Positions 53,869-63,926 are shown, counted from the stretch's first letter. The stretch is 64,000 nt of DNA from Sulfitobacter mediterraneus (GCF_016801775.1 NZ_CP069004.1:3658001-3722000); one strand, 5' to 3'. A program made the numbers and translations. The notes: generated by a model not told the origin, from the sequence alone.

Positions 53869-54491
53869 GCCCAGAGGCTCAGCAGGATCGCGGCAAAGAA
53901 ACAGGCGGAGGCCACCAGCACAAAGCCATGCCAGATTGCGTTTTGGAACCGCATCCCCTTGTGGGCATAGACAAATGTGCCGACCGAATAGGTCAGACCG
54001 CCCGCCACGATCAGCGCCAATGCGCTGCCCGGCAGGGTCATCCACATCGGCCAGATCAGCAGAACCGACAGCCAGCCCATCAGCAGATAAAGCGCCAGAG
54101 ATCCGCGCCCGTCTGTGCCCCAGAACCACAGCTTGGCCACTGCACCAATGACCGCCAGCGCCCAGACGATGCCAAGGATACCATAGGCAAAACCCGATCC
54201 GATCACCATGACAAGAGGGGTGTAAGTTCCTGCAATCTTGAAGTAAATCGCGGCATGGTCGATCCGGTTCAAGACCGGGCGCAGCCCATCGTGCGGTGTC
54301 AGATGGTAGATCGCCGAGGCCATGAAGGCAAAGATCATGCAACCGGCATAAAGCCCTGTCGGGGCCAGCGCCGTGCCGCTATGCGCCGCTTGGATCAATA
54401 AGATCACCGAGGCAGGCACGGCCAGCAACAGACCGGCCAGATGCACCGCGCCATCGGCAAGTGTTTCCGCTTTGGAGTAAGGATAAGCCAT
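53850..54491 (-). CDS. Hemolysin III / PAQR family membrane protein
   Basis: Predicted 213 aa from the ATG at 54491; a TTG six bases upstream is less likely. Seven hydrophobic helices. ASAIYHLTP and DHAAIYFKIAGTYTP are the PAQR motifs, and YAHKGMRFQNAIWHGFVL holds the C-terminal His. The role in bacteria (membrane fluidity or lipid hydrolase) is unsettled, and the name does not imply toxin activity. Confidence 0.9.
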   Translation of the reverse strand: MAYPYSKAETLADGAVHLAGLLLAVPASVILLIQAAHSGTALAPTGLYAGCMIFAFMASAIYHLTPHDGLRPVLNRIDHAAIYFKIAGTYTPLVMVIGSGFAYGILGIVWALAVIGAVAKLWFWGTDGRGSLALYLLMGWLSVLLIWPMWMTLPGSALALIVAGGLTYSVGTFVYAHKGMRFQNAIWHGFVLVASACFFAAILLSLWAHAPSI

Positions 54492-54551
54492 GCACAAAGC
54501 CTAGCAGCGGTTTGTAAACACGCCATGGATGACCAAAGGGAAAGCTCCCGC

Positions 54552-54923
54552 TTAGGCGCGTTTTTGCCGCCAGAGGTGCCAGCGATAGATCAGAGGCGCC
54601 AGCACGCGATCATAGCCCAGCACCGCCAGCCGATTGACCCCCGGCAGCGCCACCGCCCGTGCAATCCAGCGATAGCGCGGTATCTCTTGCCACAGTTCGA
54701 TGAAGGCCGGAATGCCCACAAAGGTCTGCCCGTTCTTACGCAAATGCAGCCGCCGCGCGGCCTGATCACTGTCTATGCCCCAATCGGCCAGCTTGGCCGG
54801 ATCGTTCAGGTCATCATAACGGATCGGGATAGCGGCCTTGGTGCTGGCCTTGGCGTAATGATCCATCTCGCGGCTGCAAACCGGACATTGGCCGTTGTAC
54901 AAAACTTTGGTGTCGCTGCTCAT
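54552..54923 (-). CDS. DUF393 (DCC family) thiol-disulfide oxidoreductase-like protein
   Basis: Predicted 123 aa. VLYNGQCPVCSREMDHYAKA carries the CPVC motif and preceding Asn/Gly typical of DUF393, where the name DCC comes from a DxxCxxC motif. Here Asp is replaced by Asn. LRKNGQTFVGIPAFIELWQEIPRYRW is the second conserved block. A redox role is inferred from the family. Confidence 0.83.
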   Translation of the reverse strand: MSSDTKVLYNGQCPVCSREMDHYAKASTKAAIPIRYDDLNDPAKLADWGIDSDQAARRLHLRKNGQTFVGIPAFIELWQEIPRYRWIARAVALPGVNRLAVLGYDRVLAPLIYRWHLWRQKRA

Positions 54924-54961
54924 GGTGCAAAGATAGGGCGCAGCGGCCCGGCGGCAAAGGG

Positions 54962-55330
54962 TCAGCGCGGTTTATTGCTGTCGATCCAGCGCGACATCAT
55001 GGTCTTGTCGCGGAAACACTCGGGCGGCACCGGATTGCGCTTGAGCCGTGCAATGCGTTCGGCAAAGGCCACCTGTTTGGAAGAGGGGTAATTGCTGAAC
55101 CGGCCCTGCGGTGCGGGCGCCTTGTGGGCGTCGATCCATTTGGACAGCGCCGCACGGTCTGCGGTGATCCCCTCAGGCAGGGCCGCGCCGGATTTGGCGG
55201 ACAGCACGCGGGCATAGGCGATCTGTTTCTCCGTCGCGGGCTGCGCGGCGGTGGATTGCGGTTCAGCGTCAACCGGCGCGGCCCCGCGCGCGGGGGAAAA
55301 CAGGCCGGGAAATGAGGGTTGGAAGGACAT
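54962..55330 (-). CDS. Protein with two copies of a short Q...YA...WID motif
   Basis: Predicted 122 aa. Start at 55330, where GAGAGG lies 8 bases upstream; a GTG at 55339 is less likely. After a Pro/Ala-rich N-terminus come two related ~38-residue units. The first contains TEKQIAYARVLSAKSG and ALSKWIDAHK. The second contains SSKQVAFAERIARLKR and MMSRWIDSNK. Each looks like a helix-turn-helix-sized bundle. Similar to small DUF3072-like repeats by pattern only; no function known. Confidence 0.68.
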   Translation of the reverse strand: MSFQPSFPGLFSPARGAAPVDAEPQSTAAQPATEKQIAYARVLSAKSGAALPEGITADRAALSKWIDAHKAPAPQGRFSNYPSSKQVAFAERIARLKRNPVPPECFRDKTMMSRWIDSNKPR

Positions 55331-55702
55331 GATATGCACCTCTCTTAACGATTGGTTAAGATATAGAACATATGGGGAACATTTTCAAGGGGGAGGAGAA
55401 CATCGTGGGGTCCGCTTGCCACGAAAAACCACATGCGCCGTGCCGCGGCAGACCGCGGGCTGGTGCATCTGGCCTGTCAGTTTGGCACCTTATGTTGGAT
55501 GTTCAGAGATCGTTATCGACAGGGCACAGCCGCCCGCATAAGCGCAGCGAAACATGAGCAAGATCGACAATACCGTCCAGAGGAAGAATAGTGCCAAATC
55601 GGAGATTTGGCAGCGCCCGAACCGCCCCGTTTTGCCGAAGGCAAACCTACGGTTTGACGGGGCGGGCGCTGTGTGTTCCTAAGGAAACGATGTCAAAAGG
55701 GC
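55331..55702. other. Non-coding gap with compound folded element
   Basis: This 372-bp gap lies between the rimO stop and the start of the duplicated-motif gene, both on the minus strand. The left half is relatively A/T-rich and probably holds that gene's promoter. The right third is an array of hairpins (55592-55671) described separately. A frame at 55372-55557 has no ribosome site and no resemblance to known proteins. Confidence 0.55.
55592..55671. other. Array of nested hairpins downstream of rimO
   Basis: TGCCAAATC / GATTTGGCA is a 9-bp stem with a 3-base loop (55592-55612). Next to it a long GC stem pairs 55613-55630 with 55657-55669 (CCGCCCCGT / ACGGGGCGG core, then GCGC ends). Its loop contains two alternative small hairpins, TTTGCC-GAA-GGCAAA and CAAACC-TAC-GGTTTG, that share bases. 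It could be a terminator for rimO, a small RNA or a dispersed repeat. Confidence 0.6.
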
Positions 55703-57085
55703 CTAAACCACCCGCCCCCACAAATCATATTCTCCGGCTTCTTCCACCTCAACGGTAACCAGATCGCCCACCTTCAGATCTGCGAACCCTTCGTCAATAA
55801 AGAGGTTTCCGTCGATCTCCGGCGCGTCCGCCTTGGTGCGGCAGGTGGCCGCCTCGTCGTCCACCTCGTCCACGATCACCTGCAGGGTCTGGCCGACCTT
55901 TGCCTCCAGCTTGGCTTCGGAGATCGCCTGCGCCTTGGCCATGAAACGGTCCCAGCGGTCTTGCTTGATCTCATCCGGCACATGATCGGGCAGCGCGTTT
56001 GACCGCGCACCTTCGACGTTTTCATATTGAAAACAGCCCACCCGGTCGAGCTGCGCCTCGTCCATCCAATCCAGCAGGGTCTGGAACTCTGCCTCCGTCT
56101 CGCCGGGATAGCCGACAATGAACGTGGACCGCAGGGTGATATCGGGGCAGACATCGCGCCATGCGGCAATCTCATCCAGCGTTTTGGACGCCGCCGCAGG
56201 CCGCGCCATGCGTTTGAGCACATCAGGATGCGCATGTTGGAATGGAATATCGAGATAGGGCAGGATCAGCCCATCGGCCATCAGCGGGATCAGCTGGCGC
56301 ACATGCGGGTAGGGGTAAACGTAGTGTAGCCGCACCCAAAGATCGCGCCCTGCACCAAGCGCCCCAAGATCACGTGCCAGATCGGTGATATGGGCGCGGT
56401 GGCCGCGGTCCTCGGCGTGTTTGATATCCACGCCATAGGCCGAAGTGTCCTGGCTGATCACCAGCAGTTCTTTGACACCATTGTCCACCAGCCGCTCCGC
56501 CTCGCGGATCACCGCATGGGCGGGGCGCGATTGCAGCCGCCCGCGCATGTCGGGGATGATGCAGAATTTGCACTTGTGATTGCAGCCCTCGGAAATCTTG
56601 AGATAGCTGTAATGGCGCGGGGTCAGAGAGACCTGCTGTGCGGGCAGAAGATCCACAAAGGGATCAGGGCTGGGCGGCACCGCGCCATGCACGGCATCCA
56701 GCACCTGTTCATATTGATGCGGGCCGGTCACCGCCAGAATGCGGGGGTGATGCTCGCGGATGTAATCAGGTTCGGCCCCGAGGCAGCCCGTGACAATCAC
56801 CTTGCCGTTCTCGGTCAGCGCCTCGCCAATCGCATCAAGGCTTTCGGCCTTGGCGCTGTCGAGAAATCCGCAGGTGTTCACGATCACCGCATCGGCCCCG
56901 GCATAATCGGGCGAAACCCCATAGCCTTCGGCGCGCAGCCGCGTCAGGATGCGTTCACTGTCAACCAGTGCCTTGGGACAACCAAGCGAGACCATGCCGA
57001 TGGTCGGCTGGCCGGGGCGGGAGGGATCGCTGATTTTGGCTTTGGGGGCCAGATCAGGGCGCAGATTGGGTGGGTTTGTGCTCAT
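55703..57085 (-). CDS. rimO: Ribosomal protein S12 methylthiotransferase
   Basis: Predicted 460 aa from 57085; the frame continues upstream without homology. MTTase N-terminal domain ([19 protein letters not shown]), radical SAM cysteines in [16 protein letters not shown], and a C-terminal TRAM domain ending in [11 protein letters not shown]. It methylthiolates an Asp of S12. Divergent from the AsmA gene. Confidence 0.95.
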   Translation of the reverse strand: MSTNPPNLRPDLAPKAKISDPSRPGQPTIGMVSLGCPKALVDSERILTRLRAEGYGVSPDYAGADAVIVNTCGFLDSAKAESLDAIGEALTENGKVIVTGCLGAEPDYIREHHPRILAVTGPHQYEQVLDAVHGAVPPSPDPFVDLLPAQQVSLTPRHYSYLKISEGCNHKCKFCIIPDMRGRLQSRPAHAVIREAERLVDNGVKELLVISQDTSAYGVDIKHAEDRGHRAHITDLARDLGALGAGRDLWVRLHYVYPYPHVRQLIPLMADGLILPYLDIPFQHAHPDVLKRMARPAAASKTLDEIAAWRDVCPDITLRSTFIVGYPGETEAEFQTLLDWMDEAQLDRVGCFQYENVEGARSNALPDHVPDEIKQDRWDRFMAKAQAISEAKLEAKVGQTLQVIVDEVDDEAATCRTKADAPEIDGNLFIDEGFADLKVGDLVTVEVEEAGEYDLWGRVV

Positions 57086-57146
57086 CCAATGGGCTATAAG
57101 GCAAGCAAAGGGGCGGTGAAAGCCCCCGCAAAACAGGAGAGCGGCA

Positions 57147-59075
57147 ATGAAATGGATCATGCGGGTTTTGGGCCTTGTGGTTTTGGTGGCTGTGCTGGTC
57201 GTCGTGGGCGTTTTGATGCTGCCTGCGGACAAGATCGCGCAGATCGCGGGGGATCAGCTGCGCAAGGTGACGGGGCGCGATGTGACGATCAGCGGCGATG
57301 TTTCCATGACATTCTGGCCGGTGCTGGGGGTGACAGCGGGCGGTCTTGAGGTTGGCAATGCCAGCTGGGCCAAGGACGGCGCGATGCTCAGCACCACGAA
57401 CGCGGCGATTGGGGTGGATGCATCAGCGCTGCTGCGCGGCGAAATTCGCATCACCAACATCGAGGCGCAAAGCCCGACGATCCGGCTGGAAAGCCGCAAG
57501 GATGGCCGCGCAAGTTGGCAGTTCACAGACGCCACAGGCGCGGCGCAGATCGAGACCGAAACCTCGCCCGCGCGGCCTGCCAAGGCGGTGACCATCCAAA
57601 AGCTCAAGATCACCGATGCCACGTTGATCTATGACGCGGAAGGGGCGGATCTGGTTTCTTATCAAGGGGTTGATCTGACACTGGATTGGCCCGACGCCAA
57701 TGGCGCGGCGGATATCTCGGCGGCTTTGCGCCCCGCGCAGGACAAGGTCAATTTTGATGCGTGGATCGAGAATTTTGGGTCTTTCCTGACCGGTGCGGTG
57801 CAGCCCCTGAGGGCCAGGATCACGGCCAAAGGCGGCGAGCTGAGCCTGCAAGGACGCGGATCGCTCGAAGGGGCGGTTGCGGGGGCTTTCGCGCTGAAGG
57901 CCGGGAATACCGGGGCATTTCTGGCGCAACTGGGCGCGGGCGGCGTGGAGTTGCCCAAGGGACTGGGGCAAAGCCTGAATGTCACGGCTGATCTGACGCT
58001 GACCCCCGACCGGCGGCTTGCGCTGCGGGATCTGGTGGCGGATCTGGGCGGCAACACCCTGCGCGGCGGGGTCGATGTGGCGCTGAACGGTGTGCCACAG
58101 ATCAATGCGCAGCTGAACGCCGGGGTGCTGGATTTGCGCAGCCTCACCGAAGGCGGCGAGGACGGCGGCAGCAATGCCGGGGCGGGTTGGCCCAAAGACC
58201 GCATTGATGCCTCGGGTCTGGCGGCGTTTAACGGCACCATTGCCTTGAACGCGAGCCGCATTGATCTGGGCGCATTGTCCTTGGGCGCGACACGCACGGT
58301 GCTGCGCAACGATCGATCGCGGATGGTGTTCGAGCTGCGCGAGGTCAACGCCTATGACGGCAAACTGGCGGGCGAATTTGTGATGAACAACCGCAACGGC
58401 CTGTCCGTGGGTGGCAAATTGCAGGCGCTCGGCGTGCAGATGCAGCCTCTGCTGACCGATCTGGCCGATCTGAGCCGGTTTCGCGGGCAGGGCAGTGCTT
58501 CGCTCTCGTTCCTCGGGGTCGGGCAAACTGTCGATGCGATCATGCGGTCGCTCAGCGGTGAGGGCAGCCTCAAGGTGGGTCGCGGGGCGATTGAAGGGAT
58601 CGACCTGGACGCGTTGCTGGGCTCGTTTGATGTGGAGGGCGGCACCACGGTGTTTGACAGCCTGAACGCCAGCTATGCGATCAAGGGCGGGGTGTTGCGC
58701 AATTCGGACCTGCTGATGTTGCTGCCCAATTTCAACGCGGCAGGCGCGGGGGAGATCAATCTGGGCGCGCAGACGCTGGATTACACGGTGACGCCCAAGG
58801 CGCTGCGGGTGAACGGAGATCGCGGGCTCGCGGTGCCGGTGCGCATCTTCGGGCCATGGGCCGACCCCAAGATCCGGCCAGATCTGAAAGCGGCTGTGGA
58901 TCTCAATTTCCAGAAAGAAAAGGAAGAAGCCAAAGCCAAGGTCGAGGCCAAGGTCCAGCAAAAGATCGAGAAGGAACTGGGCGTGAAGGTTCAAGAGGGC
59001 CAGTCCATCGAAGAGGCGGTCAAGGACGGGATCGAGGACAAGTTGAAAAAGGAACTGCTGAGCATTTTTGATTGA
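57147..59075 (+). CDS. AsmA family envelope protein
   Basis: Predicted 642 aa. One N-terminal membrane helix ([23 protein letters not shown], residues 5-24), then the AsmA N-terminal domain with [32 protein letters not shown] long beta-rich body follows, and the C-terminal domain contains [32 protein letters not shown]. The tail is a charged helix rich in Lys/Glu. AsmA-like proteins bridge or affect the outer membrane, perhaps in lipid transport. CAGGAGAG precedes the ATG. Confidence 0.9.
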   Translation: MKWIMRVLGLVVLVAVLVVVGVLMLPADKIAQIAGDQLRKVTGRDVTISGDVSMTFWPVLGVTAGGLEVGNASWAKDGAMLSTTNAAIGVDASALLRGEIRITNIEAQSPTIRLESRKDGRASWQFTDATGAAQIETETSPARPAKAVTIQKLKITDATLIYDAEGADLVSYQGVDLTLDWPDANGAADISAALRPAQDKVNFDAWIENFGSFLTGAVQPLRARITAKGGELSLQGRGSLEGAVAGAFALKAGNTGAFLAQLGAGGVELPKGLGQSLNVTADLTLTPDRRLALRDLVADLGGNTLRGGVDVALNGVPQINAQLNAGVLDLRSLTEGGEDGGSNAGAGWPKDRIDASGLAAFNGTIALNASRIDLGALSLGATRTVLRNDRSRMVFELREVNAYDGKLAGEFVMNNRNGLSVGGKLQALGVQMQPLLTDLADLSRFRGQGSASLSFLGVGQTVDAIMRSLSGEGSLKVGRGAIEGIDLDALLGSFDVEGGTTVFDSLNASYAIKGGVLRNSDLLMLLPNFNAAGAGEINLGAQTLDYTVTPKALRVNGDRGLAVPVRIFGPWADPKIRPDLKAAVDLNFQKEKEEAKAKVEAKVQQKIEKELGVKVQEGQSIEEAVKDGIEDKLKKELLSIFD

Positions 59076-59178
59076 CGCCGCAGGGGTGCAATTTCCTATA
59101 CGATCCTAGTGGCGGTCCGGCCTATGCTGCGCTATGTCAGGCCAGACCACATGCCCGATCTCATGAAGGAGCGCCGTT

Positions 59179-60411
59179 ATGGCCAACGATCTTTTCAACA
59201 GTTTCATGACCGGCCCCGATGAAAAGGGCCGTTTTGGTGATTTTGGCGGGCGTTTCGTATCCGAGACGTTGATGCCGCTGATCCTCGAGTTGGAGCAGGA
59301 ATACGAAAAGGCCAAGACCGACGACAGTTTCTGGGCAGAGATGAACGACCTTTGGACGCATTACGTGGGCCGGCCCAGCCCATTGTATCATGCAGAGCGC
59401 CTGACCGAACATCTGGGCGGCGCAAAGGTCTATATGAAGCGTGACGAGCTGAACCACACCGGTGCGCATAAGATCAACAACGTGCTGGGCCAGATCATCC
59501 TCGCCCGGCGCATGGGCAAGAAACGCATCATCGCGGAAACCGGCGCGGGCCAGCACGGGGTCGCCACGGCGACGGTTTGTGCGAAGTTTGGCTTGAAATG
59601 CGTGGTCTATATGGGCGCACATGACGTGGAACGTCAGGCACCCAACGTGTTCCGCATGCGCCTGCTGGGCGCCGAGGTGGTGCCGGTGACCTCAGGGCGC
59701 GGCACGCTGAAGGACGCGATGAACGATGCGCTGCGCGATTGGGTGACCAATGTGCGCGATACATTCTACTGCATCGGCACCGTGGCAGGACCGCATCCAT
59801 ATCCAGCCATGGTGCGCGATTTCCAAAGCATCATCGGCAAGGAAGTGCGCGAGCAGATGACTGCCGCCGAGGGCCGTTTCCCTGACACCGTGATTGCCGC
59901 CATCGGGGGCGGGTCGAATGCGATGGGCCTGTTCTTCCCGTTTCTTGATGACAAGGAAGTGAACATCATCGGTGTCGAGGCAGGCGGCAAAGGTGTGAAC
60001 GCCAAGATGGAGCATTGCGCCTCTCTGACCGGCGGCCGCCCTGGCGTGCTGCATGGCAACCGAACCTATCTGTTGCAAGATGACGATGGCCAGATCCTTG
60101 AAGGCTTCAGCATCTCGGCGGGGCTGGATTATCCCGGCATCGGGCCAGAGCATGCGTGGCTGCACGAGATTGGCCGTGCGAAATACGTGTCGATCACGGA
60201 TGTGGAGGCGCTGGAGGCGTTCCAGCTGTGCTGTGAGTTGGAAGGGATCATCCCCGCGTTGGAGCCATCGCACGCCCTGGCGCATGTGATGAAGATCGCA
60301 CCGGAGCTGCCGAAGGATCACATCATCTGCATGAACATGTGCGGGCGCGGCGACAAGGATATCTTTACCGTCGCCAAGGCGCTGGGCTTTGAGATGGGTG
60401 AATTCGCCTAG
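59179..60411 (+). CDS. trpB: Tryptophan synthase beta chain
   Basis: Predicted 410 aa. PLP Lys K98 in [10 protein letters not shown], the Gly-rich phosphate site [13 protein letters not shown], and PSHALAHV near the C-terminus. It combines indole and serine to tryptophan. AAGGAG precedes the ATG. trpF and trpA are not adjacent; the neighbours are an AsmA gene and a hairpin repeat array. Confidence 0.97.
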   Translation: MANDLFNSFMTGPDEKGRFGDFGGRFVSETLMPLILELEQEYEKAKTDDSFWAEMNDLWTHYVGRPSPLYHAERLTEHLGGAKVYMKRDELNHTGAHKINNVLGQIILARRMGKKRIIAETGAGQHGVATATVCAKFGLKCVVYMGAHDVERQAPNVFRMRLLGAEVVPVTSGRGTLKDAMNDALRDWVTNVRDTFYCIGTVAGPHPYPAMVRDFQSIIGKEVREQMTAAEGRFPDTVIAAIGGGSNAMGLFFPFLDDKEVNIIGVEAGGKGVNAKMEHCASLTGGRPGVLHGNRTYLLQDDDGQILEGFSISAGLDYPGIGPEHAWLHEIGRAKYVSITDVEALEAFQLCCELEGIIPALEPSHALAHVMKIAPELPKDHIICMNMCGRGDKDIFTVAKALGFEMGEFA

Positions 60412-60439
60412 GTTCTCCAGCGGCCCCAAACCGCGCAGT

Positions 60440-60549
60440 CATTGGGGCCCAGCCCCCAAACGAGAGACCATTGGGGGCCAGTCCCCAAACGAGAGATCAT
60501 TGGGGGCCAGCCCCCAAACTAGAGATCATTGGGGGCCAGCCCCCAAACC
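60440..60549. repeat. Four-copy 29-bp tandem repeat of hairpins
   Basis: Unit starts are at 60440, 60469, 60498 and 60527, so the period is exactly 29 bp; the last copy is partial. Each unit is CATTGGGGGCCAGCCCCCAA followed by ACGAGAGAT-like spacer. TTGGGGGC and GCCCCCAA pair, so each copy folds into a hairpin. Copies differ by one to three bases. The array lies 28 bp after trpB and ends in CCCCCGGAGGTATTTAGGGC, which, from memory, resembles a dispersed intergenic repeat in Rhodobacteraceae. Confidence 0.85.
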
Positions 60550-60584
60550 CCCGGAGGTATTTAGGGCCAAAAAGGAGAGCAAGG

Positions 60585-60971
60585 TCAGTCTTTGGATGGC
60601 CTTTGCAACGCGTGGTCTTTGAGGGTTTGCAAAGGCACCACGTCGAGGGCGCGGATGTGCGTGGCTTCGAGCGATACCTTGGGCCCGCAGCCCTCGTCGG
60701 CGGCTTGCAAAAACCGCCCCGCGCAGAGGCACCATGTGTCGCCGGGGTTCAGCCCGTCAAAGCCGAATTCGGGCCGTGGGGTGCTGAGGTCGTTGCCGAC
60801 ATATTTTGAATAGGCGAGGAATTCTGCGGTCATCACGGCGCAGACCGTGTGGCTTCCATGATCTTCGGCGCAGGTGTTGCACATCCCGTCGCGGAAAAAA
60901 CCGGTAACTGGATCGGTGCCGCAGAGGGCAAGCGGGCCGTTCAGCACATTGATGCTTTGGTCAGGTTCCAT
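60585..60971 (-). CDS. DUF2237 family protein
   Basis: Predicted 128 aa. The family has conserved Cys/Gly-rich segments: NGPLALCGTDPVTGFFRDGMCNTCAEDHGSHTVCAVMT and GDTWCLCAGRFLQA. These match DUF2237 closely, and the length is normal. Function unknown; the Cys cluster suggests metal binding or disulfides. It lies 6 bp downstream of the serine hydrolase and is convergent with trpB. Confidence 0.88.
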   Translation of the reverse strand: MEPDQSINVLNGPLALCGTDPVTGFFRDGMCNTCAEDHGSHTVCAVMTAEFLAYSKYVGNDLSTPRPEFGFDGLNPGDTWCLCAGRFLQAADEGCGPKVSLEATHIRALDVVPLQTLKDHALQRPSKD

Positions 60972-60977
60972 GGTCCC

Positions 60978-62141
60978 TCACAGGTTTTTGGCGATCAGTC
61001 GGAAGATGTCGATATTGCGCTGGCTGACGCCCGGCTCGCGGAATTTGCGATCGGCGGCATTGGTGGCGATCACCACGTTGCGGGCCGTGTCGATGTAAAG
61101 GTACTGGCCGTAAACCCCGCGCGCCATGTATTCGCCCGGCGCGGCCCCTTGGGGGATCCACCATTGGTAGCCATAGCCGATTTTGCCCGGTGCCGTCGGG
61201 GCGCTGGCAGTGGTTGATTCAGCCACCCAGCTGGCTGGAACGATCTGTTGACCCTGCCATTCACCGCCCTGGGCGAACATCTGGGCAAAGCGGGCGTAGT
61301 CGCGGGTGGTCAGGTTGAGACCGCCCAGAACAAAGGCTGTGCCGACACCATCGGTGACGTAATAGGGGCTGCGTTCCAGGCCGAGAGGCACGATGATCTT
61401 CTCGCTGAGCAGGTCGGCAATGCTGCGCCCCGTCGCGCCGCGCACCACCATGCCGATCACATGGGTGTCGATCGAGACATATTGCCATTGCTGGCCGGGC
61501 GCGGCGAAGCGTTCGGTCAAACCTGCAGCGAAGTCATCCATCTTGCCGCCCAAGGCGAGGATGCGGCCCATCCGGTTGATGTCGGAATTCTTGTCGAGGT
61601 AATCCTCGTCAAAGGTAACGCCGCTGGACATGTGCAGGACATTGCGCAGAGTTGCCCCGTCATAGGCGCTGCCCTTGAGTTGCGGTGCATATTGGATAAC
61701 CGGATCGTCGAGCGATGCGATTTTGCCTTCGTCCAGCAAGATCCCGACAAGTGCCGAAAGGTAGCTTTTGGCGACCGACCAGGAGATCCGCAGATCATCC
61801 GGCCCGGTGCCTTGGAAGTAGTTCTCATAGACGATGTCTCCGTCCTTGAGCACCACAAGCGCGGTAACGGTCCGGTTGGTGATCCATTGATCCACCTCTG
61901 ACGGCAGGGCGGTTTCGGGGCCGTAATCCAGCGGCGCGGTCGGACCGTTGCCCCGCGGCACGGGGGCGGTCAGGAAGGCCGCATCCATATGGCTGAAGTT
62001 CGAAACGATTTTATCGGCGCTAAAGAGAGAGTTCACTGCAAGCAGGCGCGTGATCTCTTCGCGTTTCCAGAGCCCGACGACCACTGCCGCCAGAACAAGT
62101 GCCAAAAGCAGCCGCCCCAGCCATTTACCGAAACTACGCAT
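60978..62141 (-). CDS. Membrane-anchored serine hydrolase (class C beta-lactamase-like)
   Basis: Predicted 387 aa from 62141. An N-terminal helix (LGRLLLALVLAAVVVGLW) anchors it. The catalytic S122VAK125 motif is in RISWSVAKSYLSAL. GYQWWIPQGAAPGEYMARGVYGQYLYID in the C-terminal part is the family's third-motif region. Likely an esterase or peptidase in the periplasm; the sequence gives no reason to infer drug resistance. Confidence 0.85.
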   Translation of the reverse strand: MRSFGKWLGRLLLALVLAAVVVGLWKREEITRLLAVNSLFSADKIVSNFSHMDAAFLTAPVPRGNGPTAPLDYGPETALPSEVDQWITNRTVTALVVLKDGDIVYENYFQGTGPDDLRISWSVAKSYLSALVGILLDEGKIASLDDPVIQYAPQLKGSAYDGATLRNVLHMSSGVTFDEDYLDKNSDINRMGRILALGGKMDDFAAGLTERFAAPGQQWQYVSIDTHVIGMVVRGATGRSIADLLSEKIIVPLGLERSPYYVTDGVGTAFVLGGLNLTTRDYARFAQMFAQGGEWQGQQIVPASWVAESTTASAPTAPGKIGYGYQWWIPQGAAPGEYMARGVYGQYLYIDTARNVVIATNAADRKFREPGVSQRNIDIFRLIAKNL

Positions 62142-62199
62142 GGTGATCCCCCATTGTCCCTGCATCATCCAAGCACAGGCGGGTCTTTAATGCCAAGCT

Positions 62200-63240
62200 T
62201 TACCCTGCGTAGTCCCATTTGATCCAGCGGCCATGAAAATCGGCCCGGCCCAGATTGAGCGTGAGATCGCCGGGCCAAAGCCGCAGCACCAGTGCTGCGC
62301 CCATGTTGCCGCTGGTGTCACCATCGCTTTCCATTGACAGCCACGCCAGCGGGCGCTGCGCGGTGGCTCTGGCGCCAGCGGCCTCGATCAGAGCGCGGCC
62401 CCGGTCTTGCGCGGCTTTGGGAAAGTACTGCCATGCGACTGTGTGCTGGATCAGGTGCAACTGCCCCTCGGGGGCATCGTCAAGACGCGGCGCCAGCCAG
62501 TCAATCGCGTCACCGCGCGTGAGCGGCGCATTGGTGACGCTGGCCGCCGCCCGCGTCAGGGCAAGCCTTTCGGGCTGATCCGGCCAGAGATAGGCCGAGA
62601 GGCGCAGCAGATCATCAGGCGCCGTCGGGTCCAGCGGATTGAGGTCCACGCCAGCGCGATCCGCGATGAGGGGCGCCGTCTCGGGGGGCAGGGGGCCGTC
62701 CCAATCGGGGTGCAGAACCAGAGCCGGATCGGAGGCGCCGACGCGCGTGCCATTCACATCCACCGCAAAATGGTCCCACATCAGGTTCAGCCCGCCGCTT
62801 GCGCCCAGCTCGCTCAGCCGGATGGGCAGATCGAAATGTGCGGCGGCGACATGGGCACCCGCAATCAACGCGGCGGAGCGGCGCACCTCGTTGGTTTGCG
62901 GGGCGCTTTCTGTCCACTCCAGCAAAAAGGCTTCATGCTGGTTCAAAGCTGTCAGGACGCCATCGCGCAGATCGCTATCTGAGGCGGCATGGGGCGGGTA
63001 AAGCGCGGCAAGCTCGGGTGACTGGCCGCTCAGCACCAAGGCGTGCAGGCCACCTGCGATGCGAAGTGGCAGCGAGTGGCCCGCAGGCCCGATGTCACCG
63101 TCAAAGGCTGCCATCTTGGTGGCCAATGTACCGGTCGCGGGCCAATGCTCTGCGAGGATGGACAACAGCTGGCCCATGAAAGGCGAGCCCAAGCGCGTGC
63201 AGGCGTCAGCTTGGGCGCGGAAGGCTTGCGTGAGGTTCAA
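62200..63240 (-). CDS. DUF2332 family protein
   Basis: Predicted 346 aa. The DUF2332 pattern is seen in FRAQADACTRLGSPFMGQLLSILAEHW, in ELGASGGLNLMWDHF (glycine-rich, methyltransferase-like) and in HLIQHTVAWQYFP. Function unknown, possibly a SAM-dependent enzyme fold. It overlaps pth by 4 bp, so the two are coupled. Confidence 0.85.
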   Translation of the reverse strand: MNLTQAFRAQADACTRLGSPFMGQLLSILAEHWPATGTLATKMAAFDGDIGPAGHSLPLRIAGGLHALVLSGQSPELAALYPPHAASDSDLRDGVLTALNQHEAFLLEWTESAPQTNEVRRSAALIAGAHVAAAHFDLPIRLSELGASGGLNLMWDHFAVDVNGTRVGASDPALVLHPDWDGPLPPETAPLIADRAGVDLNPLDPTAPDDLLRLSAYLWPDQPERLALTRAAASVTNAPLTRGDAIDWLAPRLDDAPEGQLHLIQHTVAWQYFPKAAQDRGRALIEAAGARATAQRPLAWLSMESDGDTSGNMGAALVLRLWPGDLTLNLGRADFHGRWIKWDYAG

Positions 63241-63926
63241 CGGAATTTCTCCATCAGCTTCTGAAACGGAGATTTCTGTGGCTCTTCAAGAGTTTCTGCC
63301 GGGGCAGGTTCAGCCGCCTTGGTCGCTTTCGGCCCCTTGGTGCCCGTACCGGAACGCGGCGGGTTCACCCGCATGGCCACGGCATTCAAGAACTTTGCCG
63401 TGTCGCCCGCCGCCAGATGCGCCACGCCATCGCTGATCCCGCGCAGCACATCATCGAGCCAATCCGCGTCGGCCTTGGGAAAATCGCGCAGCACATAGCC
63501 CGGCACCGCATCCTTGTGGCCCGGATGGCCGACCCCAAGGCGCACGCGGTCATACTCCGGCCCGATATGGGCATGGATGGAGCGCAACCCGTTGTGCCCC
63601 GCATGGCCGCCGCCGGTTTTACACTTGACCTTGCCGGGGGCGAGGTCGATCTCGTCGTGCAGCACGATCACATCTGCCGGGTCCAGCTTGTAAAACCGCA
63701 TCGCGGCCTGCACCGACTGGCCGGAGTTGTTCATAAAGGTCTCAGGTTTCAACAGCACCGCCCGATCAGGGCCAAATCGCCCTTCGCTGATGCTGCCCTG
63801 ATGCTTGCCCTTCCACGGGGCAAATCCATGATCCGCCGCGATTTGGTCGAGGGCCATAAAGCCGATGTTGTGCCGGTTACGGGCGTATTTGCCACCGGGG
63901 TTGCCGAGACCAACAATCAATTTCAT
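63237..63926 (-). CDS. pth: Peptidyl-tRNA hydrolase
   Basis: Predicted 229 aa. The ATG at 63926 is preferred because AGGAG lies 7 bases upstream; a GTG one codon earlier is the alternative. LIVGLGNPGGKYARNRHNIGF contains N9 and catalytic H19; FMNNSGQSV and HDEIDLAPGKVKCKTGGGHAGHNGLRSI follow. The C-terminal 40 residues are Lys/Pro/Ala-rich, an extension beyond the usual ~190 aa. It frees tRNA from stalled peptidyl-tRNA. Confidence 0.95.
   Translation of the reverse strand: MKLIVGLGNPGGKYARNRHNIGFMALDQIAADHGFAPWKGKHQGSISEGRFGPDRAVLLKPETFMNNSGQSVQAAMRFYKLDPADVIVLHDEIDLAPGKVKCKTGGGHAGHNGLRSIHAHIGPEYDRVRLGVGHPGHKDAVPGYVLRDFPKADADWLDDVLRGISDGVAHLAAGDTAKFLNAVAMRVNPPRSGTGTKGPKATKAAEPAPAETLEEPQKSPFQKLMEKFR

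Noticed and set aside
53850..54491. Haemolysin toxin
   Set aside because: It is a seven-helix PAQR-type protein; the hemolysin III name is historical.
55372..55557. 61-aa open frame in the gap before rimO
   Set aside because: No ribosome site, no recognisable composition, and it runs toward the folded element. Coding is not supported.
60440..60549. Possible CRISPR-like repeat array
   Set aside because: There are no unique spacers; the whole 29-bp unit repeats and is self-complementary, and no cas gene is nearby.
60978..62141. Antibiotic beta-lactamase
   Set aside because: The SVAK motif is shared by esterases and peptidases of the same superfamily, and the membrane-anchored layout does not point to resistance.
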